From assembly GCA_902479135.1 (NCBI GenBank), contig CABSNU010000006.1, positions 1 to 64,000 on the forward strand: a stretch of DNA of 64,000 nt, read 5' to 3'. The translations under genes were made by a program, and so were the position numbers. Positions 1 to 8,799 of this stretch are shown here, in pieces. The notes under the pieces are model-generated. The model made no database searches, was not told the DNA's origin, and was given only the letters and a program-made list of their open reading frames with translations. Every line of letters starts with the position of its first letter. Position 1 is the stretch's first letter. This DNA is from an uncultured Collinsella sp. Lineage in GTDB: Bacteria > Actinomycetota > Coriobacteriia > Coriobacteriales > Coriobacteriaceae.

Positions 1-269
1 CGGTTTTAAACCGGGCTCGAATGAACATGCCTATTGACAATGGCTTTCTCATATTAAAAGATGCTTGGTGTTCATATGCCGATCTTCCTTCTCTTACATG
101 CTGAAAACTGAAACTGAATATGCTCGACCAAATGGTGACCAACGTTGCGGTCATTTTTAACTTAATCAGGCTCCAGCGATTTGGCAAGTATCTTTTTCAA
201 AAATGTTCTTCGGGGGATGCTCGGCTCGGATATGATGGTGCGCGACAAACTCAACGCAGGGAGGCATAT
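1..269. other. Upstream region without a recognised gene
   Basis: This stretch shows a short dyad CGGTTT/AAACCG at the very start and a TTGACA box at 34-39 without a well-placed -10. An open frame from 120 runs into the HAD gene but its extra N-terminus has no family similarity. No RNA gene was seen. Confidence 0.4.
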
Positions 270-1112
270 ATGGCAATCAAGGCCATTGCAATGGATATCG
301 ACGGTACGCTCACCAACGACCAGAAGGTGATCAGCCCGCGCACGCGCGAGAAGCTGCTCGTGGCGCAGGAGTCGGGCATCAAGCTCATCTTGGCTTCGGG
401 CCGTCCCGCATGGGGGCTTCATGCTCTGGCGCAGGAGCTCGATCTTCAGAACCACGATGGCCTGCTGGTGGCTTTTAATGGTGCGCACGTGGCCGATGCT
501 CAGACCGACGAGGTGCTGTTTGACCAGGCTATGCCGGTCGACGAGCTGCACCGTCTGCTCGACCACCTGCGCAACTTTGACGTGATTCCCATGATCTCGC
601 TCGGTCGCGACCTGCATGTCGTGGACTCGTATCGTTGCATGATCACGTTGCCAGACGGTTCGCAGAAGAACATCGTCAAGTATGAGCGCGACGCGTGCGA
701 TCTTAAGATTCGCGAGGTCGAGAGCCTTCATGAAGTCGCGGATGCTTACCCCGTAGACAAACTGCTCACCGCGGGCGATCCGGCCTATCTGCAGGCGCAT
801 CACGAGGAGATGTACGCGCCCTTTACCGAGACGCTTTCGGGCATGTTCACGGCCGATTGGTACTTTGAGTTTACGGCGCCCGGTATCGATAAGGCCCGCG
901 CGCTGCAGGGCGCTCTGCCCAAGCTGGGTATCGATGCCAGTGAGGTCGTTTCGTTTGGCGACGGTCAGAACGATAAGTCCATGATCGAGTGGGCCGGCAC
1001 CGGTGTCGCCATGGGCAACGCCGTCGATGAGGTCAAGGCCGTGGCCCAGATGGTGACCGCCGATAACAACGAAGACGGCATCGCGGTGGCACTCGATAGG
1101 CTGCTGGGTTAG
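270..1112 (+). CDS. HAD-superfamily phosphatase, Cof type
   Basis: This encodes a 280-residue cytosolic HAD hydrolase of the Cof (class IIB) kind, which usually dephosphorylates sugar phosphates or nucleotide-like metabolites. The motif I aspartates sit in AMDIDGTLT near the N-terminus, the motif II Ser in LASGRP, and the C-terminal metal site in FGDGQND followed by GVAMGNA. The ATG at 270 is chosen because a GCAGGGAGG site lies just upstream; the open frame extends back to 120 but that part has no family similarity. A hairpin terminator follows directly. The substrate cannot be read from the sequence. Confidence 0.88.
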   Translation: MAIKAIAMDIDGTLTNDQKVISPRTREKLLVAQESGIKLILASGRPAWGLHALAQELDLQNHDGLLVAFNGAHVADAQTDEVLFDQAMPVDELHRLLDHLRNFDVIPMISLGRDLHVVDSYRCMITLPDGSQKNIVKYERDACDLKIREVESLHEVADAYPVDKLLTAGDPAYLQAHHEEMYAPFTETLSGMFTADWYFEFTAPGIDKARALQGALPKLGIDASEVVSFGDGQNDKSMIEWAGTGVAMGNAVDEVKAVAQMVTADNNEDGIAVALDRLLG

Positions 1113-1135
1113 AATCGCCGATAGTGCATGGTTCG

Positions 1136-1160
1136 GGCGTCCGCTTGCGGGCGCCTTTTT
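1136..1160 (+). terminator. Intrinsic terminator after the first HAD gene
   Basis: GGCGTCCGC and GCGGGCGCC pair across a two-base loop, with one G-T pair, and are followed by five T. It sits between the two HAD genes and shows that the second gene begins after it, at the GTG at 1176 rather than the ATG at 1128. Confidence 0.8.
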
Positions 1161-1175
1161 GTTAGGGAGGGTGCC

Positions 1176-1835
1176 GTGTCCGCATTTCCGTTCGACGCCG
1201 TTATCTTTGACATGGACGGTGTCATCGTCGATACCGAGTATTATTACCTGGGGGAGACCGCTGCGTTTGCCAAAGAGCTTGGGCTGAACCTGACCCAAGA
1301 GGAGTTGAACGGGCAGGTTGGTACCTCGCACCAGTTCTTCTTGCATATGCTGGTCGATTGGTTTGAGCGCGCCGGAAAGGGACACTTTACCGGCGAGGAG
1401 GCGCTGGCCCGCTGGGATGAGTGGGCGCATAAACGCCCGCGCGATTATCAGACCTTGATCAATCCGGGCGCCGTGGAGACGATTCGCGAGCTCCCGCGTC
1501 GCGGCGTTCGCGTGGCGCTGGCCAGTTCGTCTCCCATGGACAGCATCGAGGAAGTGCTCGATGCGTGCGGCCTGTCGGATGCCTTTGAGTACGTGGTGAG
1601 CGGCGAGCAGTTTAAGGAGAGCAAGCCCGAACCCGATATTTACCTGCATGCGCTGGATCTGCTGGGATTGCCTGCGGACCGTTGCTGCTGCGTCGAGGAC
1701 TCCGTCCCTGGCATCACTGCCGGCAAGCGAGCGGGTCTGACGGTGATCGCCAAGCGCGAGGGGCGCTTCGGCTTTAGCCAGGATGCCGCTGACAAGATCA
1801 TCGACCAGCTGCCGGAGCTGCTGGAGCTTGCGTAG
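1176..1835 (+). CDS. HAD phosphatase, beta-phosphoglucomutase-like
   Basis: The product is a 219-residue HAD protein of the beta-phosphoglucomutase/phosphatase subfamily with a helical cap after motif I. Visible motifs are IFDMDGVIVDTE (two Asp), LASSSP (Ser), the Lys in KESKPEP, and the acidic CVEDSVPGI. A GTG start at 1176 is preferred because TTAGGGAGG precedes it and the upstream ATG lies before the terminator hairpin. It is either a sugar-phosphate phosphatase or a phosphomutase; the motifs alone do not separate these. Confidence 0.86.
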   Translation: MSAFPFDAVIFDMDGVIVDTEYYYLGETAAFAKELGLNLTQEELNGQVGTSHQFFLHMLVDWFERAGKGHFTGEEALARWDEWAHKRPRDYQTLINPGAVETIRELPRRGVRVALASSSPMDSIEEVLDACGLSDAFEYVVSGEQFKESKPEPDIYLHALDLLGLPADRCCCVEDSVPGITAGKRAGLTVIAKREGRFGFSQDAADKIIDQLPELLELA

Positions 1836-1893
1836 GACTGGCGATGCGTAATCCGCACCGATTATTGATTCCATATTTGCCAGGGGAGGGCAA

Positions 1894-2637
1894 ATGCCAT
1901 CGACTGAAGGGTTGACCGACGGAAAAGCGGCAATCCCGCTATATCAACAGGTTATCGATATCATCAAAAATGACATCAATTCTGGTACCTATAAGGCGGG
2001 CGCTCGGATACCGAATGAATTTGAATTGGCCGAAAGCTACAAAGTTGGTCGCGTTACCGTTCGGCGGGCCATTGAGGAGCTCGTGCAGCAGGGCTACCTA
2101 ACCAAGCAGCAGGGGAGGGGCACGTTTGTAAACGCCCCCAAGCTCAAGCGTAAAATCCGCCAGAAGGACGACGTTCAGAGTTTTTCGGACGCCTGCCGCG
2201 TCAACGAGATGGAGCCCGGGGCGCGTATTGTCTCAAGAAAAGTGTTGCCGGCCGATGCTACCGAAGCGCAGTTTTTTGGCGTTCCCGCTGGGTCGGAGCT
2301 GATCTGCATCGAACGCGTGCGCACCGCCGATGGCATCCCCGTGATGCTCGAGAACAACACGTACGTTTATGAAGACAACGCCTTTTTGGCGAAGGCGGAC
2401 CTTACCGATCAATCAATTTTCGAGGTCGTGCGCGAACAGACGGGTCGCGGGCCTGCTCGCACCGAGCCGTGCACGCTTGAGATCGCGTGTGCGTCACCCG
2501 AAGTCGCCCGGCTGCTGTCCGTTCCCACGGGAGAGCCTCTGTTTTATATGGAGGTATATTTCTATGACGAGCAGCAGCGGCCGTTTATCATCGGCCGACA
2601 GCGGATTGTAGGATCGCGCTACGTTTTTGATATTTAG
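1894..2637 (+). CDS. GntR-family regulator with UTRA domain
   Basis: This 247-residue protein has an N-terminal GntR winged helix (about residues 12-80, including IPNEFELAESYKVGRVTVRR and the wing GYLTKQQGRGTFV) and a C-terminal UTRA ligand-binding domain (about 95-245), the HutC/FarR subfamily layout. Such regulators normally sense a small sugar- or amine-derived ligand and repress a neighbouring catabolic operon. The E. coli fructoselysine regulator FrlR belongs to the same family. Here the gene stands just before a transporter and fructoselysine-like enzymes and ends in a strong terminator, so it is probably the local repressor. The start follows CAGGGGAGGG. Confidence 0.9.
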   Translation: MPSTEGLTDGKAAIPLYQQVIDIIKNDINSGTYKAGARIPNEFELAESYKVGRVTVRRAIEELVQQGYLTKQQGRGTFVNAPKLKRKIRQKDDVQSFSDACRVNEMEPGARIVSRKVLPADATEAQFFGVPAGSELICIERVRTADGIPVMLENNTYVYEDNAFLAKADLTDQSIFEVVREQTGRGPARTEPCTLEIACASPEVARLLSVPTGEPLFYMEVYFYDEQQRPFIIGRQRIVGSRYVFDI

Positions 2638-2652
2638 GACGTTGATCAAGAG

Positions 2653-2689
2653 AACGCCCGGCAGGCTAAATTGCCTGCCGGGCGTTTTT
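2653..2689 (+). terminator. Strong intrinsic terminator after the GntR gene
   Basis: A perfect 14-bp stem (AACGCCCGGCAGGC with its complement) and six-base loop end in a T run. It insulates the regulator gene from the catabolic operon. Confidence 0.93.
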
Positions 2690-2704
2690 GCCGTTCGCCG
2701 CCGT

Positions 2705-2718
2705 TGAACGACCGTTCA
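2705..2718. promoter_or_regulatory. Dyad TGAAC-N4-GTTCA upstream of the catabolic operon
   Basis: A perfect five-base inverted repeat separated by GACC lies about 45 bases before the putative -35 box of the operon. It could be an upstream operator half of the GntR-type regulator. It is short, so chance occurrence is possible. Confidence 0.35.
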
Positions 2719-2749
2719 CCCGAGTCCTCGTAATCTGTCCGAAATATCC

Positions 2750-2798
2750 TTGAAGTGCTAAAAACACGCTGATAATCTATAGAACGTCATAGGACGTT
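2750..2798 (+). promoter_or_regulatory. Operon promoter with operator-like dyad
   Basis: A TTGAAG box (2750-2755) is followed after 17 bases by TAATCT (2773-2778). Directly downstream, 2783-2798 is a perfect inverted repeat AACGTC-ATAG-GACGTT covering the expected start of transcription. This position suits repression by the adjacent GntR/UTRA protein. Both the promoter and the regulator assignment are inferred from position. Confidence 0.55.
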
Positions 2799-2857
2799 TG
2801 CATTGCGCGAACGTTAAAGCGAGACACGATAAGGTCTCGGGTTCTTTGGAGGTATCT

Positions 2858-4321
2858 ATGTCAGATACGAAGGCGAAGAAGACAAACAGACGTTTCAAAT
2901 TCAAATTACCGCACGTCTATACGATCATGTTCTTGCTGATCGTGGTTTTTGCAGTTTTAACCTGGGTCGTTCCTTCTGGCCAATACCAGCGCAAGACGAT
3001 CTCGACTGCGGCAGGCGAGCGCGAAGTCGCCGTTGCCGGAACCTATGAACAGGTCGATAAGAACTATACCGATTCCGAGACCGGCGAGACCGTTAACCTG
3101 GGCCAAGATATCTTTGCGGTCCTGCAGGCGCCTACTAAGGGTATTCAAGAGGCCGCCGACGTCGTTGCGTTCGTCTTGCTGATCGGCGGCTCGTTCGCGA
3201 TCATCACCAAGACCAACGCGCTTAACGCCGGTATGAGCCGCGTGATTAAAAAGCTCAAAAACAAAGACATCCTCATCATTCCTATTACCATGACGCTGTT
3301 GTCCATTTGCGGCACCACGTTTGGCATGTCTGAGGAAGCCCTGCCGTTCTATGCCATCTTCATCCCCATCATGATGGGCATCGGATATGACTCCATGACG
3401 GCATTTATCATCTGCTTCCTCGGTCCCAACTTGGGCTACTGCGCCTCGACGATTGACCCGTTCAACGTTTTGATCGCGCAGGGCATCATTGGCATCGAGG
3501 GCAACCCGCAGCTGTGGTTGCGTGCCGTTGCATGGGTTATTTTCACCGCCGCCGGCATCGCATGGGCCATGCGTTATGCCATGCGCGTCAAGAAGAACCC
3601 CAAGTCGTCCGTTACGTTCGAGGACGACAAACTCAAGCGCATTGAGTTCTCCGTGACCGATGCTTCCATCGAGGAAGAGTTCACCACTCGCCAGAAGCTC
3701 GTGCTGATTGATTTTGCCGGTGGTATGGCGCTTATCGTGTGGGGTCTTGTTACGCAGGGCTGGTATATGAACGAGATCTCTGCCGTGTTCCTTGGCATGG
3801 GGCTGCTCGCCGGTATCCTGGGCGGTCTTGACCAGCAGACCATCGCCGATGAGTTCGTTAAGGGTCTTGCCGACTTTGCCTACGCAGCCGTCGTTATCGG
3901 TATCGCTCGCGGCATTCTGGTCATCGCCGAGGGCGGCATGATTATCGACACCATCCTTCAGGCACTTGCCACTCTGCTTGCTGGAGCCCCTGCCGCCGTG
4001 TACACCACGTTCATGTACGTTGTCCTTGGCCTCCTGTCCTTCCTGGTTCCTTCGAGCTCCGGCCTGGCCGCGCTTACCATGCCTGTCATGGGTCCTTTGA
4101 CCGAGCTTATGGGCCTCAACCCCGAAGCCGCCGTAACGGCGCTGCAGTTTGCCAACCAGACCATTAACACCATTAGCCCCGTGGCAGGTATGACGGTGGC
4201 GGGCCTTGCCGTGGCAAAGATCTCGTTTGGCCAATGGTGGAAGACCATCTGGAAGTTCTTCATCTTCATGGTCGTGTTTGGCTTGGTCATTACCGCCATC
4301 TCCGGCATGCTTCCGGCGTAA
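2858..4321 (+). CDS. YfcC-type secondary carrier
   Basis: This is a 487-residue integral membrane protein of the YfcC/DcuC-like carrier family, with a cytosolic Lys/Arg-rich N-terminus and about a dozen hydrophobic segments starting at residue 21. The family contains carboxylate and amino acid/peptide carriers, often annotated as basic amino acid antiporters. It is the first gene of the catabolic operon, so it probably imports the operon substrate, filling the role of FrlA in the E. coli fructoselysine operon although it is not the same family. The ATG at 2858 has TTTGGAGG upstream; an in-frame GTG-like extension to 2798 runs into the operator region and is rejected. Confidence 0.85.
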   Translation: MSDTKAKKTNRRFKFKLPHVYTIMFLLIVVFAVLTWVVPSGQYQRKTISTAAGEREVAVAGTYEQVDKNYTDSETGETVNLGQDIFAVLQAPTKGIQEAADVVAFVLLIGGSFAIITKTNALNAGMSRVIKKLKNKDILIIPITMTLLSICGTTFGMSEEALPFYAIFIPIMMGIGYDSMTAFIICFLGPNLGYCASTIDPFNVLIAQGIIGIEGNPQLWLRAVAWVIFTAAGIAWAMRYAMRVKKNPKSSVTFEDDKLKRIEFSVTDASIEEEFTTRQKLVLIDFAGGMALIVWGLVTQGWYMNEISAVFLGMGLLAGILGGLDQQTIADEFVKGLADFAYAAVVIGIARGILVIAEGGMIIDTILQALATLLAGAPAAVYTTFMYVVLGLLSFLVPSSSGLAALTMPVMGPLTELMGLNPEAAVTALQFANQTINTISPVAGMTVAGLAVAKISFGQWWKTIWKFFIFMVVFGLVITAISGMLPA

Positions 4322-4331
4322 GGAGGTCGCG

Positions 4332-5915
4332 ATGTCCGATCGTTTGACGGTGCTGACGTCCAAGAGCGTCTTCACCGGTACGGAAGACCAGCCGTTTGAA
4401 GGTTTTGTCGCGGTACGCGGCAATCGGATTGAAGCCGTCGGTAGCGCTGGCGAGGCAGACTCGTTTCTCGCCCAGGCAGATGAGGTGATCGATTGTGGCG
4501 ACAGAACGGTCATGCCTGGCTTGGTCGATGTGCATACGTTCTATACGGGCTGGGCGTTGCGGAGCCTGGGAGCCGACTTATCCGAAGCCTCTGACGTCGA
4601 CGAAGTGGTAGCGCTTCTGCGTTTGTGGAAGGATGCCCATCTCGATTGTGCCGCCGCCTTTGGGCATGACCTTCCCGCATCGCTCGCCGAAGGCGCCGAG
4701 AATGAAAAAACGGCGGCAGCGCTCGACGACGCCTTCGGAGACGTTCCTGTTGTTTGCTTTACTCCGGGTGCCGAGACGTGCGTTCTCAACGCCGCCGCCA
4801 GCGAGCGCTATGGTTTTACGCCCGAGGCCTGCTACGCCGAGAAGACCTGGCGTATGATGCGGGACTTCCTGGCGCTTCCCGAGGTACGCGCCGGGTATTC
4901 TGATTACATGGCGATGCTGAACGCTCGCGGTGTCACGGCTATCAAAGAGATGGCCTTCGACGACTATTACGGATTTGCCGACGAGATGGCGCGTCGTGAG
5001 GAATCTGGCGAGCTGACGGTTCGCGTCTCCATGATGTCGCAGCCGGTGGGCGCCGGGGCGAATCTGTCCTATGCTCGTGCGGCGCGCGATCGCTTCCAGG
5101 GACCGTTTGTTCGTTTCTCGGGCTTCAACCGTATGACCGATCGCGGTGTGTGGGCAGGACTTGCCGAGATGATCGATCCTTATGAGGAGACGGCCGATGC
5201 AGGGGCTGCCGGCAAGACGGTTGTCGAGGAGCCCGAGTGGGGTTTGATTGAGGACGAGCTGCGCGCGATTGATGCCGAGGGCTTCCGTTACTCGCTTCAT
5301 TGTCAGGGTGACGGCGCCGTTCGCCACACCGTTGCGCTGTATGCTTCGCTGCCGCGAGATGAACACGGAGTCATGCTTCGACGCCATGCGATTACCGACC
5401 TCGAGAACTCTGATCCGGAAGACCTTGCCCTGTTTGGCAAGCTGGGCGGAATCTGCGAGGTCTACCCCCAGATCCTCACGCTCGATAAACGCGAGGACTG
5501 CCTGTCGATGATGCGTCGGCAGATCGGCGAGGTCCGACTACTGCACAGCTGGAACCGTCGCGGTATGGAAGACGCGGGGTGCACGGTGTGCTGTGGCACC
5601 GACCTCCCGCTCTTGATTCCGAGCTTGGGCGAATCAGTATTTAGCGCATGCGGCGGTTTCTTTGCCGACGGTTTGTCCGTGAATGAGGGCAATACGCTGA
5701 CGATTGCCGAGCTCCTTCGTGCGTGGACGGCAGGGGGCGCATATGACCTCATGCGCGAGGATGAGCTGGGGACGCTCGAGGCCGGTAAGCTTGCCGACAT
5801 CTGTGTGCTCGATCGCGATGTGTTTGGCCTTGACTACCATGATGCTTGTGACCTTGCTGTTGATATGACCATGTCGGACGGACGTATCGTGTTCGACCGA
5901 AATAAGGAGGTTTAG
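4332..5915 (+). CDS. Amidohydrolase family 3 (YtcJ-like) hydrolase
   Basis: The 527-residue protein is a metal-dependent amidohydrolase of the YtcJ-like family. Typical features are the N-terminal beta-sandwich strand with VFTGTEDQPFEGFVAVRGNRI, the metal-binding VMPGLVDVHTF (HxF instead of the usual HxH), the His in YSLHCQGDGAV and RRHAI, the Asp in CCGTDLP, and the C-terminal GTLEAGKLADICVLD. It starts 11 bases after the carrier stop with AAGGAGG overlapping that stop. It could cleave an N-acylated or peptide-linked form of the imported substrate. The exact bond is unknown. Confidence 0.82.
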   Translation: MSDRLTVLTSKSVFTGTEDQPFEGFVAVRGNRIEAVGSAGEADSFLAQADEVIDCGDRTVMPGLVDVHTFYTGWALRSLGADLSEASDVDEVVALLRLWKDAHLDCAAAFGHDLPASLAEGAENEKTAAALDDAFGDVPVVCFTPGAETCVLNAAASERYGFTPEACYAEKTWRMMRDFLALPEVRAGYSDYMAMLNARGVTAIKEMAFDDYYGFADEMARREESGELTVRVSMMSQPVGAGANLSYARAARDRFQGPFVRFSGFNRMTDRGVWAGLAEMIDPYEETADAGAAGKTVVEEPEWGLIEDELRAIDAEGFRYSLHCQGDGAVRHTVALYASLPRDEHGVMLRRHAITDLENSDPEDLALFGKLGGICEVYPQILTLDKREDCLSMMRRQIGEVRLLHSWNRRGMEDAGCTVCCGTDLPLLIPSLGESVFSACGGFFADGLSVNEGNTLTIAELLRAWTAGGAYDLMREDELGTLEAGKLADICVLDRDVFGLDYHDACDLAVDMTMSDGRIVFDRNKEV

Positions 5916-5916
5916 C

Positions 5917-6768
5917 ATGCCTGAAACCAAACCGACGCTGCGTCGCGAGCAGATCGCGGGCATGAACATCCACTACATCATGTGGTCGCTCGACTATTTT
6001 TTGGATACGCAACAGCGCCTGGGCTTTGAGTCCATCGAGCTGTGGTGCGCCGAGCCCCATGTGACGCTCGATCACACTGGGTATTTTGAGGCCGAGGTTC
6101 TGGCGAAAAAGGCCGCCGACCGTGGTCTGCGCTATCGGACGCTCTGTCCCGAGAACGTGGTCTACCCATGGCAGTATTGCGCTCGTAAGCCGCTCCATGA
6201 GCAGCGGAGCCTGGCGTACTTCAAGCATGGCATCGAGCTTGCCGAGGTGCTGGGATGCGACCGCATGTCCGTAAACTCGGGTTGGGGTGACTGGGACGAG
6301 GATCGCGAAGAGGCGTGGAAGCGCAGTCGCGAGCACCTATCCATCTTGGCGGAGTATGCCGGCGAGCACGGTCTGGTGCTAACGATGGAGAGCCTGCGTC
6401 CCGAGGAGAGCAACCTTGTGACGACCGTCGCCGATGCTAAGCGCATGATTGATGAGGTCGCGAGTCCGTACCTGCAGCCTATGGTCGATACGACCGCAAT
6501 GGGCGTTGCGGGTGAGTCGCTCGAGGACTGGTTTGCCGCATTTGGCGACGGTGCGATCCACGAGATGCACTTTATCGACGGCGATCCCTATGGCCATCTG
6601 GTCTGGGGTGACGGCAAGCACGATATGGATGCCTTCGTCGCCACGCTCAACGCCCATGGTTTCGATGGCATGTTGGGCCAGGAAATCACGGACGGTCGCT
6701 ACTTCGATGATCCGGCGGCGGCAGACGCCAAGAACATGGCCGCCTTCGAGAAGTATCTGATTGACTAG
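5917..6768 (+). CDS. FrlC-like sugar epimerase (TIM barrel)
   Basis: A 283-residue protein of the xylose-isomerase-like TIM-barrel family. Glu in LTMESL, Asp in PMVDTT, His in EMHFID and Glu in LGQEITD fit the four-ligand metal site of this group. Its closest functional parallel by context is fructoselysine 3-epimerase FrlC, because deglycase- and kinase-like genes follow. The start codon lies one base after the preceding stop, with AAGGAGG overlapping the end of the upstream gene, so translation is likely coupled. Another ketose epimerase activity is possible. Confidence 0.8.
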   Translation: MPETKPTLRREQIAGMNIHYIMWSLDYFLDTQQRLGFESIELWCAEPHVTLDHTGYFEAEVLAKKAADRGLRYRTLCPENVVYPWQYCARKPLHEQRSLAYFKHGIELAEVLGCDRMSVNSGWGDWDEDREEAWKRSREHLSILAEYAGEHGLVLTMESLRPEESNLVTTVADAKRMIDEVASPYLQPMVDTTAMGVAGESLEDWFAAFGDGAIHEMHFIDGDPYGHLVWGDGKHDMDAFVATLNAHGFDGMLGQEITDGRYFDDPAAADAKNMAAFEKYLID

Positions 6769-6781
6769 ATAAGATTTTGCT

Positions 6782-6811
6782 CGGCCATGCAAGACACGTC
6801 CTGCATGGCCG
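6782..6811 (+). other. Intra-operon hairpin between frlC-like and frlB-like genes
   Basis: CGGCCATGCA and TGCATGGCCG form a perfect 10-bp stem around a ten-base loop in the 66-base gap. There is no T run, so it is more likely an RNA stability or processing element than a terminator. Confidence 0.55.
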
Positions 6812-6834
6812 GCCAAGCTGGAAAGGAACTAAAC

Positions 6835-7803
6835 ATGAACGCACATGATCTGATTAAGGAAGCAATTGCCGAGAAGGGCAAGTTCGACAGCGTCTACTGG
6901 ATCGCCTGCGGTGGCTCCATGATCGATCTGATCCCGGCCCATGAGCTCTTGCAGCGCGAGGCGACGACGTTCACCTCGTATATCTATACGGCCCGTGAGT
7001 TCGACATCATGCGCCCCCGTCGCCTGGGCGAGAAGTCTCTGGTCATTGCCTGCAGTCACAGCGGCAATACCCCCGAGGTCGTCGAGGGCTGCGAGATTGC
7101 CCTTGCCGCGGGCGCGACGGTGATCGCGCAGACCGATAACGCCGGTTCCAAGATCGATAACGGCAAGTGGGTCACCTGGGTGTACCCGTGGGGCGAGGGC
7201 GTTCCGCAGGCCGAAGTCCCTGCCGGCATCTCGCTGTCGCTCGCGGCCGAGCTGCTCGACCAGCAGGAGGGCTACGCCGATCTCGCCGACATGTATGCCG
7301 GTATTGCCGAAATGGATAAGATTCTGCCTCCCGCACGCGAAAAGGTAAATGCCGAGCTGGGCGATCGCTTTGCCAAGCTTTGCCAGGAGCATGAGTTCTT
7401 CTATATCCTGGGCAGCGGTCCCAACTTTAGCCAGACGTACGGCTTCGCCATCTGCTCGCTCATGGAGATGCAGTGGCAGCACTGCAGCTATATCCACTCC
7501 GCCGAGTACTTCCATGGCCCCTTTGAGGCTACCCAGGATGGCGTCTTCTACTTCTTGCAGATGGGTTCGAGCGAGTGCCGTCCTATGGACGAGCGCGCCC
7601 TGGCGTTCCTCGAGACCCATACCGACACGCTGATGGTGCTTGATGCCAAGGAGTACGGTATGGAGGCCGTGCCGGCGAGCGTTCGTGCCTATCTGGATCC
7701 GGTGCTGTTCTACGCTATGAACTGCGAGCTGCGCGCAGCGCGCGGCAAGGTGTTCGATCACGACCCCGACTTCCGCCGCTACATGGGCGTTGTTGAGTAC
7801 TAG
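6835..7803 (+). CDS. FrlB-like SIS-domain deglycase
   Basis: This 322-residue protein carries two SIS sugar-isomerase domains. The first shows WIACGGSM and the Ser/Thr-rich phosphate loop CSHSGNTPE; the second shows ILGSGPN and the SAEYFHGPFE segment. The C-terminus HDPDFRRYMGVVEY closely resembles the end of E. coli FrlB, fructoselysine-6-phosphate deglycase, which splits the 6-phosphate of an Amadori compound into glucose 6-phosphate and the free amine. The ATG at 6835 has GGAAAGGA upstream. A related Amadori-phosphate deglycase with a different amine specificity is equally possible. Confidence 0.85.
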   Translation: MNAHDLIKEAIAEKGKFDSVYWIACGGSMIDLIPAHELLQREATTFTSYIYTAREFDIMRPRRLGEKSLVIACSHSGNTPEVVEGCEIALAAGATVIAQTDNAGSKIDNGKWVTWVYPWGEGVPQAEVPAGISLSLAAELLDQQEGYADLADMYAGIAEMDKILPPAREKVNAELGDRFAKLCQEHEFFYILGSGPNFSQTYGFAICSLMEMQWQHCSYIHSAEYFHGPFEATQDGVFYFLQMGSSECRPMDERALAFLETHTDTLMVLDAKEYGMEAVPASVRAYLDPVLFYAMNCELRAARGKVFDHDPDFRRYMGVVEY

Positions 7804-7817
7804 GAAGGATAGGTACC

Positions 7818-8681
7818 ATGGCTTTTAACGTTAACGCGCTCGGGTTCGGTGACAACGTCGTCGATCGCTATGAGCATATCCATACTATGTATCCCGGCGG
7901 CAATGCGGTGAATTTTGCCGTTTACGCCAAGAAGTGCGGCGCCGCGCGCTCCGCGTACATGGGCATCTTTGGCAACGACGCCGCTGCCGAGCATGTGATT
8001 GCAAGCCTTGAGGAAGAGGGTATCGAGCTCGATAAGTGCGAGCAGCTCATTGGCGAGAACGGCGCGGCGCGTGTGACGGTTATCGAGGGCGACCGTGTTT
8101 TCCTCGGCTCCAACGAGGGCGGCATTCGTGGCGATGCGCGCTATGTGCTCGATCGCTTTGACCTGGCATACATGAAGCGGTTCGACGTAGTCCACTCGGG
8201 CAGCTACTGCTTTACCGAGCGCGAGCTTCCCAAGCTGAAGGCTGCGGGCATCACCGTATCGTTTGACTTCTCGGACGATTCCACCGATGAATACTATGAG
8301 CAGATTGCCCCGTTTGTCGACTTCGCCTTCTTTAGCGCTGCCGATGCTGCAAGTGAGGATGAGATTCGCGAGCGCCTCGCTTGGGTTAAGAATTTGGGCC
8401 CGCGCTTTGTGTCCGCAACGGCGGGCGCCGAGGGCTGCATCGCCTATGACGGCGAGCGCTACTATCGCCAACTGGCAAAGCCCGTAACGGACATGAAGGA
8501 CACCATGGGAGCCGGTGACTCGTTCCTGACCTCATTCCTGATGTGCTACCTCGATTCCGCCAAGCGCGGCGAGGACGGACCTGAGGCCATTGAGCGTGCG
8601 CTCGATTTTGCGGCAGGTTTTGCCTCGACCGTGTGCGGCATGGAGGGCTCTTGGGGCCACGGAGCTCCGATCACCGAGTAG
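7818..8681 (+). CDS. FrlD-like PfkB sugar kinase
   Basis: A 287-residue ribokinase/PfkB-family kinase. The N-terminal GDNVVDRY and PGGNAVNFAVYAKKCG segments match the fructoselysine kinase FrlD pattern, and the C-terminal DTMGAGDSF holds the catalytic Asp and anion hole. It should phosphorylate the sugar moiety of the imported Amadori compound to give the substrate of the preceding SIS protein. It follows that gene by 14 bases. After it the operon meets a terminator, so it closes the first transcription segment. Confidence 0.84.
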   Translation: MAFNVNALGFGDNVVDRYEHIHTMYPGGNAVNFAVYAKKCGAARSAYMGIFGNDAAAEHVIASLEEEGIELDKCEQLIGENGAARVTVIEGDRVFLGSNEGGIRGDARYVLDRFDLAYMKRFDVVHSGSYCFTERELPKLKAAGITVSFDFSDDSTDEYYEQIAPFVDFAFFSAADAASEDEIRERLAWVKNLGPRFVSATAGAEGCIAYDGERYYRQLAKPVTDMKDTMGAGDSFLTSFLMCYLDSAKRGEDGPEAIERALDFAAGFASTVCGMEGSWGHGAPITE

Positions 8682-8753
8682 CCTGAGAAAGCGCTGGGGG
8701 GCTTGGGGCTGAAGCCTTGGCTGACTGACGCTAGATTACATCGGAATTCGGAT

Positions 8754-8783
8754 AGGGGCTCGCCTTGGGTGGGCCCCTTTTTG
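8754..8783 (+). terminator. Internal terminator dividing the catabolic locus
   Basis: AGGGGCTC and GGGCCCCT form an 8-bp stem (one G-T pair) around a nine-base loop, followed by five T. It lies in the 118-base gap between the two PfkB kinase genes, so the downstream genes are either expressed at a lower level by readthrough or from a promoter that is not obvious. Confidence 0.72.
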
Positions 8784-8799
8784 ATTGCTGGAGAAGACT

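Noticed and set aside
162..1874. 570-residue open frame on the minus strand
   Set aside because: It is antisense to two clear HAD phosphatase genes with intact motifs; its His/Arg/Leu-rich translation has no domain and reflects high-GC codon mirroring.
2798..2857. Upstream start of the YfcC carrier at 2798
   Set aside because: It would begin inside the operator dyad and lacks a ribosome site; ATG 2858 has TTTGGAGG.
2957..4513. 518-residue minus-strand frame opposite the YfcC carrier
   Set aside because: The plus strand encodes a typical multi-span carrier with a ribosome site; the minus translation is low-complexity and domain-free.
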